DNA of 64,000 nucleotides from Larus michahellis (lineage: Eukaryota; Chordata; Aves; Charadriiformes; Laridae): contig NC_133898.1 of NCBI RefSeq assembly GCF_964199755.1, positions 130,260,224 to 130,324,223 of the forward strand. Direction: 5' to 3'. A program made the position numbers and the translations under genes. Of this stretch, positions 57,509-64,000 are shown in pieces. Positions within the stretch are counted from its first letter, which is position 1. Each line of letters opens with the position of its first letter. The notes under the pieces were generated by a model that made no database searches, was not told where the DNA came from, and saw only the letters and a program-made list of their open reading frames with translations.

Positions 57509-60500
57509 TCTTGTTTCTTGCTCTGTCTTGTTTCAAACTGCAAACTTGTTTTTAAATCTGTGAAATTTATAGACTATTATTTCCCTTTAGGCTTTGTAAC
57601 CAATGTCCTCGTGTAGCTTGCAGCTCAGCTTAAACTCACTAATGGTGACAAAGGTGGTAGTAGGGTACAGTGAGACCCAAGTGTCAGGTTTGTAGTGTGG
57701 GTTTTTTTTTTTTTTTCTTTTACTTTGAGTAACTGCATCTTAACTTGGAAGTTTGTAAGTGAATCCCCACCCCAAGGCTTTATAATACAATAGTTCTGGC
57801 ACAAGACCTTTGTAGTCCCCTTATCTTGGGGACTTACTCTCAGTGCTGTCCTTGGGACTGTGGCGTTGAGGAAGTGAGCGTCGCTGGATTCGATAGCGCT
57901 GCCGTAGCGCTGCTGCGGCACCTTCTGCCCTCCTGCCAAGTAAGTCCTGTCTCATGAGCGAAGCATCATTTTTCTCTCGGTATTTGAAAGCCATTCCCAA
58001 CGGAACGGCCGCTATACAGATTGCGTTACGCGAGTGGGTACGTTGCTACTGTATGGTTTGTCAATACTCATGTAAACGTCTTCATAAACCCCTTGTGTAA
58101 TCCTCTTAGTCAAGCTAAAAATATGCAGGGCTTTATTTTATTGTTTATGAAGATTTTTATCCTGGGCAAGGTTGTGTTTGCTTCCAACAGATGCATGTGG
58201 TATCCATCTGTTTTTTTATGTTTTGGCAACATTTGTTTAGGGCATTATACCCTATCAGGCTCTCTGGAATTGACTGTAATTTCTGCTTGGAATGGTTTAA
58301 ATGACATTTCTGCTCCAAGTGTAGTGGATGTGCACGTGGTGCGTAAATACAGGGAATATTTTCTTTTCTTTTTTTCCAAATTGCAACTAGGAGAATGACG
58401 TAAAGAATTGATTTTTCTCGTGTTCGATATTCTGCGGAGAAGACGACCCTTGTTGTTTTAGGCGGGGGGGGAAGAATGGCTTTGAACTGCCGGCGCGGGG
58501 CCGGAGAGAGCCGGGTCGTGCTGCGGGCTGATGAGTCACGCTGGTGAGCCGAGCTGGTCGTTTCTGGCACCGAGCTCTTCAGCGTTTCGTGCCTCGCCTC
58601 GCGCTGCCTATTTGCTTCAAGCAAAATGGTGAATTGCACGCAGTCCGAAAGCACGGAGTCATAGAAAAGCTTCCCAGTGGAATAAAAAAAAAGAAAAACA
58701 AACAAAAAACCCCAAAAAAAACCCCACTGCTGGCTCCTGCCTGTTTCCATTTTGATGCTAAAACCGTAACTCGAATTTTTAGGGGTTTCTGCAGAAAAAG
58801 TTTCAGCTGTTGGTGTGCCTATTGTACAGGTTTCTGTAAGAAATGAGGTTTCTTGTTTCTCACTTAACTTGATGTTTGGGAGAAAGTCTCTTGGAAGCCC
58901 TTTCTTTGGCTCAACGAGCCAACGCTGCTGCTCGCAACTTCCTTGTGAAATGATGAAGAATCTGCTTTAAAAATTGAGGTTGCGAAAAATGGAGAAATGA
59001 ACAGAACTGTATTTCTTGGGAAGCCTGGAACAATTTCTTTATAACTTTATGTTATAGCTTGCGTTTTCAGATGGCGTGAGTTACTTTGAGTCTTTGTCTG
59101 TTTCCCCGTGACCCAGTTTCTGCGTTTCCAGGAGAACATTTTTTTACTCATTTTGTTAATAAAGAAACTTCTGACTCCTTGTATTTCAAGGAGATTTCAA
59201 AGACAAAAGCCTATAGCTGCGATAGCGTTATCAACAGAAAAAAAACCTTATTAGTGAGAGTCACTGAAGCTAAAACGTGCCTTAGGCAGGATTATGGATA
59301 CAGGGCATTTTCACAACTGGAAACTCCCGTGGTGGGGCTGAGCCCCCACCGCCCTGTGCCGTGCTCCGTGAAATCCGGGTGTTTTACACCTGGGCTTTCT
59401 GAAGGCATCACATGTATCAGCCTGCCAGGCTTGTGCCTCTGCAGTTGCTCATTAGCAGGCAGACTTCTAATATGCCTCATCTGTCAAGAGAATGCCGGGG
59501 TGGCTGACGTGTACGGTAACTTTTAGAGAGAAATTAATTACCAACATCACCTGAACGTATAAAATTTTGCATGTGGTTACATAGAATAGTTTTTCACTTA
59601 GAGTTGATTAAAGTCTGCAGACTTCACTAGAGAATGAGAAGGTAGAGGATGACTTGCTAGAAAAAAGGGAGAAAACCCAAATATTTTCTCAAATATAACT
59701 CTTCACGCCCTTTCTTCATAAAGGTTTTGTGCAATTATGTATGTCCAAAAGCAGGTGTGTTTAATAATAATCCACAGGAACCTTATATGACAGTACAGCA
59801 GTTTTCTCGACCTGCCAAATGCACGTGCAGTGCCAGGAAAATAAAGCCCCTCGCACAGAGGGAAGGGGATCACGCTACGGGGTTTACGCCACCAGAAGAG
59901 GTTCCTTCCAGCTCCCTCGCTTCTATTTCATGTCAGCCAGCTTATCTCATCAGCCGAGGATCAGAGATGACATCTCAATGGAGCTCGGCAGCTTGCAGCA
60001 AGTAATTTTCTGCCTGCTAGGTTAAAACGCTCTTTTCCTTGTTAGTACCCCAGCGCGGTTGATGGTGGCTTCTTCCTCTGGCTTGCTCGGGATGCTCCTT
60101 GGCTGGCGAGTCCCAGCGCGCTGCTCTGCGGCTTTGGGAGAGGTTTGGTGTGGCAGAGGCCAAGAGAGCTCCTGCCGGTGACCTACTCGAGACGATATAG
60201 TTAGCGCATCCCTACTGCGACTCTCTTTGGGTAATTGGATCCAGCGTGCGTGGTAGTGCAGCGGAACGTCGCTATCCGATAAAGAGCAGCTCAGCAGAGA
60301 GCGTTTGCCTGTGCTGGTTTGGTTTTTTTTTTTTGGTTTTCTTTTTTTGGGTAATCTTTCCAAAAGGAGAACAAAGTCATTTATTCAAAGGCCACTTTTG
60401 CTGCTCTTGCTGAAGCATTCTGCAGGTTAATATGGTTTACACCGACACATCCTCCACCTTGAGTCAAGTAAACTCTTCTCGCAGAAATACCCTTTTGCTG

Positions 60501-63500
60501 CTGTGAGCCACCTACGGTACCTGGCCCGACTCTGTTAAACACCCCGGGCTGAGCCACCGTATCTCTACACCCTCTTTGTTCCAAAGATCGCGCTTCGCAC
60601 GCCTGCGCGGACGTGCTCTTGCGGTGTCACCGCACATTTCATTTTGCAGATGACTAAAGGGAGTCACAAGCTTTCAGCGGCGCGGCCAAGGACTCGCAGC
60701 TGCCTGGTTCCAGCGCTGGGGCTGGGTTGCAGGTGGCCTGACTCAACAGTATTCCGCTTTTACTACGCGATTGACCTTTTTCCCTAAAGGAAGGGTGGTA
60801 TAACGCATAACCGGGGTAAATGCTGCAAGCGTTTAGTAGGTGCTCAGCGTTAACTTAAATCAGTCTCGTTTTCTCACTTGCTCTTAAGAAAATTAATTCA
60901 CTCGCTAAGATGACAGTCTAAATGACTGCTTTTCAGTGCATGAAGAAATGGGCTGACTCTTTTATCAAAGTGTAATTAAAATGAGTTTCAAGCTTTCTCT
61001 CAGCTTATTTTTGAACACTTAAATGTTCACTGAGGAGTGGTTTATTAAAAAAAAAAATACAGGAGGTATATATTTAAGAAGGGATGCGATAAAGACCCTG
61101 AATTTAGGCAATTTTCTTCTGAAAGCAAGGCGAACTTGTTACCTTAAACAGATGTTTACGCAGTTTAATCTCAACCTGGGGGGGGGAGGCAGGGGCGAAG
61201 TAACTTGTTTCAAGTCAATGTCTTGAGTATATACTGGAAAACAGGAAACCACAGCTCTTAACGTGAATTTGTGAGGAGCTGGGAGCTGTCAGAGCCTTGG
61301 TAGCTTAACCAGTTATTTCCAGAAACCAGTAAAACTGAAATGATTTTGTTGAAAAGCTTGCAGCGCTGGCCTTGCACTGGCTTTAGGAAAATGAATGATG
61401 TTTATAACGTGTTTATTATCCTTCCTCCCAGATGGATACCAGTTGTGTAGTGTTTACTAACAGGCGTTGGACAGAGCAGTGTTAGGTTCTCCATCCATCC
61501 CCTGCTTTGAGAGAGGAGCCGTTGTTTGTTCCCGCTGTCGCGTGCTCAGGTGAAGAGATGCTCTTCAGCAGGGAAGCAGACCTCAGCGGCGTGTTTTTCT
61601 AAGCTGTTTCGGTCCGTAGGAGAGAAATCGTTGTTGACATGGTGAATAGCTCATAGCCTGTGTAATTGCTTTAAGGACAAGCGCTGTATGCATCGTTGGA
61701 GAGAAGCCCTTGTCAGGAGAAGGCTTTGGCTTATGCCGGTGAGGAGAAAGCAAGTGGGAACTGCTTTCCTGCAAGAGAATGATGGCTGTTAGTCTGTGAC
61801 GACCCTGTTCTCTTAAGCCTGGGGAAAAGCCGTGGTGATCTTCAGTGTCAGTGTTTGCTCCCCAGGCTGCGAGGTCTGGATGTTGGGCAAAATGGGCTAA
61901 ACTTGTAGCAGAGCTCCTCCTGCGTTGGGTCGTGGAAACCCCCTTTACATCTTGGTCGCTGCTGGGCAGGTCTTGGCAGTTAGTGGTGCTTGTCTCTGGG
62001 AGAGCCGTCCTGCGTGACTGCGGGCTAACCGTGGTCTCATTCACAGTATATAGTAAGTCTTAGCTCACTTTTCTCCTGTTTTCTGTTCGTTTTTATTTTT
62101 CCTTTTGTCGTTCTTTGCTTATCAGATTATTAATGTTTTTTAGTCTAAGGACCGTCTGCAGAAGGCTCTGAATCCATGATGCTTTTGGTTGCTCTGCTGC
62201 AGCAAAAACAGAGGATGCTCCTGACCCTGTATTTTTGTACATGCTTTACATGCTAGAATGAAACACAGTATCCAAGGATCATCTGAGTGGATTTTTTGGG
62301 GTAAATCCCAGCTCATACAGATTCTTTCCCTGCCACTGCTTGCTTCTGCACCTTCATCACAGCTTGACAGTTGCTCTCCTAGTTTAAACTACTTTGGCAG
62401 TTTAAGTTTGTTAAAATGTTGGCTGAAAACCAGCAAGTCCAACATGAACAACTTTGTGAGCTGTGCCAGCAAGGGCTGTTGCCTTGCCATAGGCCGTTGT
62501 GCTGTAAAAAAAATGATGGCAAAAGATGTTAGGTGATTTTGTGGCTGTAGAGGAGACCAGAATTCAGGCGCCTCGGACTACAGAAATGAACAAGTCTCAA
62601 ACCACAGCGCTCAGGTTTTGCAACTGGTGTGTCAGGAATGCTTGTTATCTATGCCCTGTCTCCAGCCAGATGCAAATTCTATTTATTTAAACTGATTTAG
62701 ATAAAAAGACCATTGCAGTACCTCTACGGGCTCGGTGTTCCAGTTCCCCGTAGACGTGTAGCTACATTTGGTCTTGAACATAATCTTCAGCACAGGAGCA
62801 CGATGTACTGATACCAGGCTGCTCGGAAACTTTTGCAAGCAAGGTTAAGCCGTTTAAGAAAACTTTTTAGAAAAGTTCAGAAGTATTTTTACTTTTAAAA
62901 GGATAGCTGTCACTTTAAGTGGATGTGTATTTAGGTTAAACTCAATCTTTATTGCGCGTAAGTATGAAAGTGGTGTCTGTAATGTGATCCAGCAGGCCTT
63001 TGAATGCTTTCCTAAGCTCCTTGGCGCACCTCGGCTGCAGCAGAAAGCTGTTAAATGAATAGCCTTGTTGGCTAATACTATTTGCAGCGTATTCTCTCTG
63101 GTTTGAAATGCTATTCGAGGATCTTCGCTCCGCTCTTCCAACTTTTCGGCATGTAGCATCGTGGTGAAGAAATTCCGTATGTCCTCATGCATTGCCTTTG
63201 CCGCGGTCTGCTTTCCTGGGCATGGATGCAGGTTTCTTTTGATCTGAGCCTGTTCTTTTTCTAAATAAAGTTTCATAGGCATTACTGAATTTTTAGAAAT
63301 AATTTTTGTACCCTGAGAGGTAAATTACTAAACCACAGTAGCCTCTGTAATTAGGACCATTAGCAAGAGGAGTAAACAAGTACACAAATATTTTAATGTT
63401 GGTCCTCATTTATTCAGTGATTCTGGCTGCGTTCTTTTGGTATTAGTAATGTTAAAAAAAATTATAAACCTTTTTTTGTGTGTGTGGGGTGGGCACTCAG

Positions 63501-64000
63501 AGTTCCTTCTATATGCCCGTGGGCAGGCAATGTTTCAACAAAGCGTCTCGCCTTTAAAAGCCCCTGCTGAAGGGAGCACCTCGCAATCTCGGTTGCAGAA
63601 ACAGCGAGTGAGCAAGAAGAAAAACTATAAAAGCCATTCCAGGAACAGAAGGAGCAGTGTCCGTGGAGGAGACGATGCTGCTTTGATATTTTGAACCTTT
63701 CTCTTTGTGGAGGGGAAACAAGGGACAACAAAAAGAAAAGAGGGAGGAGGAAAACTGGATAAAGGTATTAGAGAAGAGAGGGAAGATGAGAGCAGGCTGG
63801 AATGGAAGGTAGAGGGCTAAAGGATAGATGTAAGTACTTATGCACGCTAATTAAGTTATTTAATTTTTGTAGAAAAATCTCTTATTGTTCCTTTGCTGGT
63901 GGGAAGGGAGGCTTTGGTAGAACGGTGAAAATTTTGCCCGTGCTTGGATGTGTTAGGCAGCTAAATAGGACAGGTTTCTTTTGTGTTTGATTGAGTTGCC
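57509..64000 (+). other. Probable intron, right part, to the window end
   Basis: AT-rich unique DNA. The minus frames 58157-58750 (197 codons), 61583-62044 (153 codons) and 62854-63282 (142 codons) are open. The first owes its hydrophobic start to an A/C-rich tract at 58680-58725; none has a recognised motif. If the plus-strand gene is real, its next exons lie beyond 64000 or are too short to see. Confidence 0.35.

Noticed and set aside
58157..58750. 197-codon minus-strand frame with a hydrophobic N-terminus
   Set aside because: The hydrophobic part is the complement of an A/C homopolymer-like tract and the rest has no recognisable motif.
1..64000. tRNA, rRNA or CRISPR-like structures
   Set aside because: No cloverleaf with A/B boxes, no rRNA-like blocks and no spacer-repeat pattern seen; all regular arrays are gapless tandem repeats.

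Overview
This is vertebrate nuclear DNA, almost certainly from a bird. The window carries at least thirteen 3'-truncated copies or fragments of the CR1 LINE. They show the typical avian CR1 3' end: a GGTTGGAAGGGACCTT-type block and a terminal TCTRTGATTC-type repeat instead of poly(A). There are no SINEs. The GC-rich, minisatellite-laden left third suggests a microchromosome or subtelomeric setting. There is no sign of bacterial organisation, so operons, ribosome binding sites and CRISPR do not apply.

Left third (1-15,200): GC-rich and full of tandem repeats. On the minus strand I can assemble a four-exon gene whose splice phases agree: 11336-11224, 10849-10792, 8525-8474 and 5474-4891. It predicts a roughly 268-residue single-pass membrane protein with a very short N-terminal ectodomain, one transmembrane helix, a basic juxtamembrane segment, two tyrosine motifs (YESI, YAQV) and a proline-rich tail. 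This is the architecture of the leukocyte transmembrane adaptors (LIME1/PAG1/SIT1 group). Three large minisatellites lie inside its introns, one ending about 35 bases from a splice acceptor. Further minisatellites lie upstream (11.7-12.8, 13.7-14.1 and 14.3-14.6 kb) and downstream (2.8-3.2 kb).

Middle (15,200-41,800): mostly non-coding DNA with CR1 copies on both strands, a 208-bp pure purine pentanucleotide microsatellite, an AT-rich palindromic tract, a possible small two-exon secreted-peptide gene near 19.7-20.0 kb, a possible decayed endogenous retroviral remnant at 33.7-34.7 kb, and AT-rich unique stretches that look like conserved regulatory DNA.

Right third (41,800-64,000): a CpG island of about 1.7 kb with YY1-type AAGATGGCGGC sites and a perfect splice donor at 42600/42601 marks the promoter and first exon of a plus-strand gene. 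A second candidate exon (43610-43671) keeps the reading frame. The remaining 20 kb is AT-richer, repeat-poor and without a convincing exon, most simply a long first or second intron running off the window.

No search could be run. All gene calls rest on splice signals, reading-frame phase and recognisable motifs.
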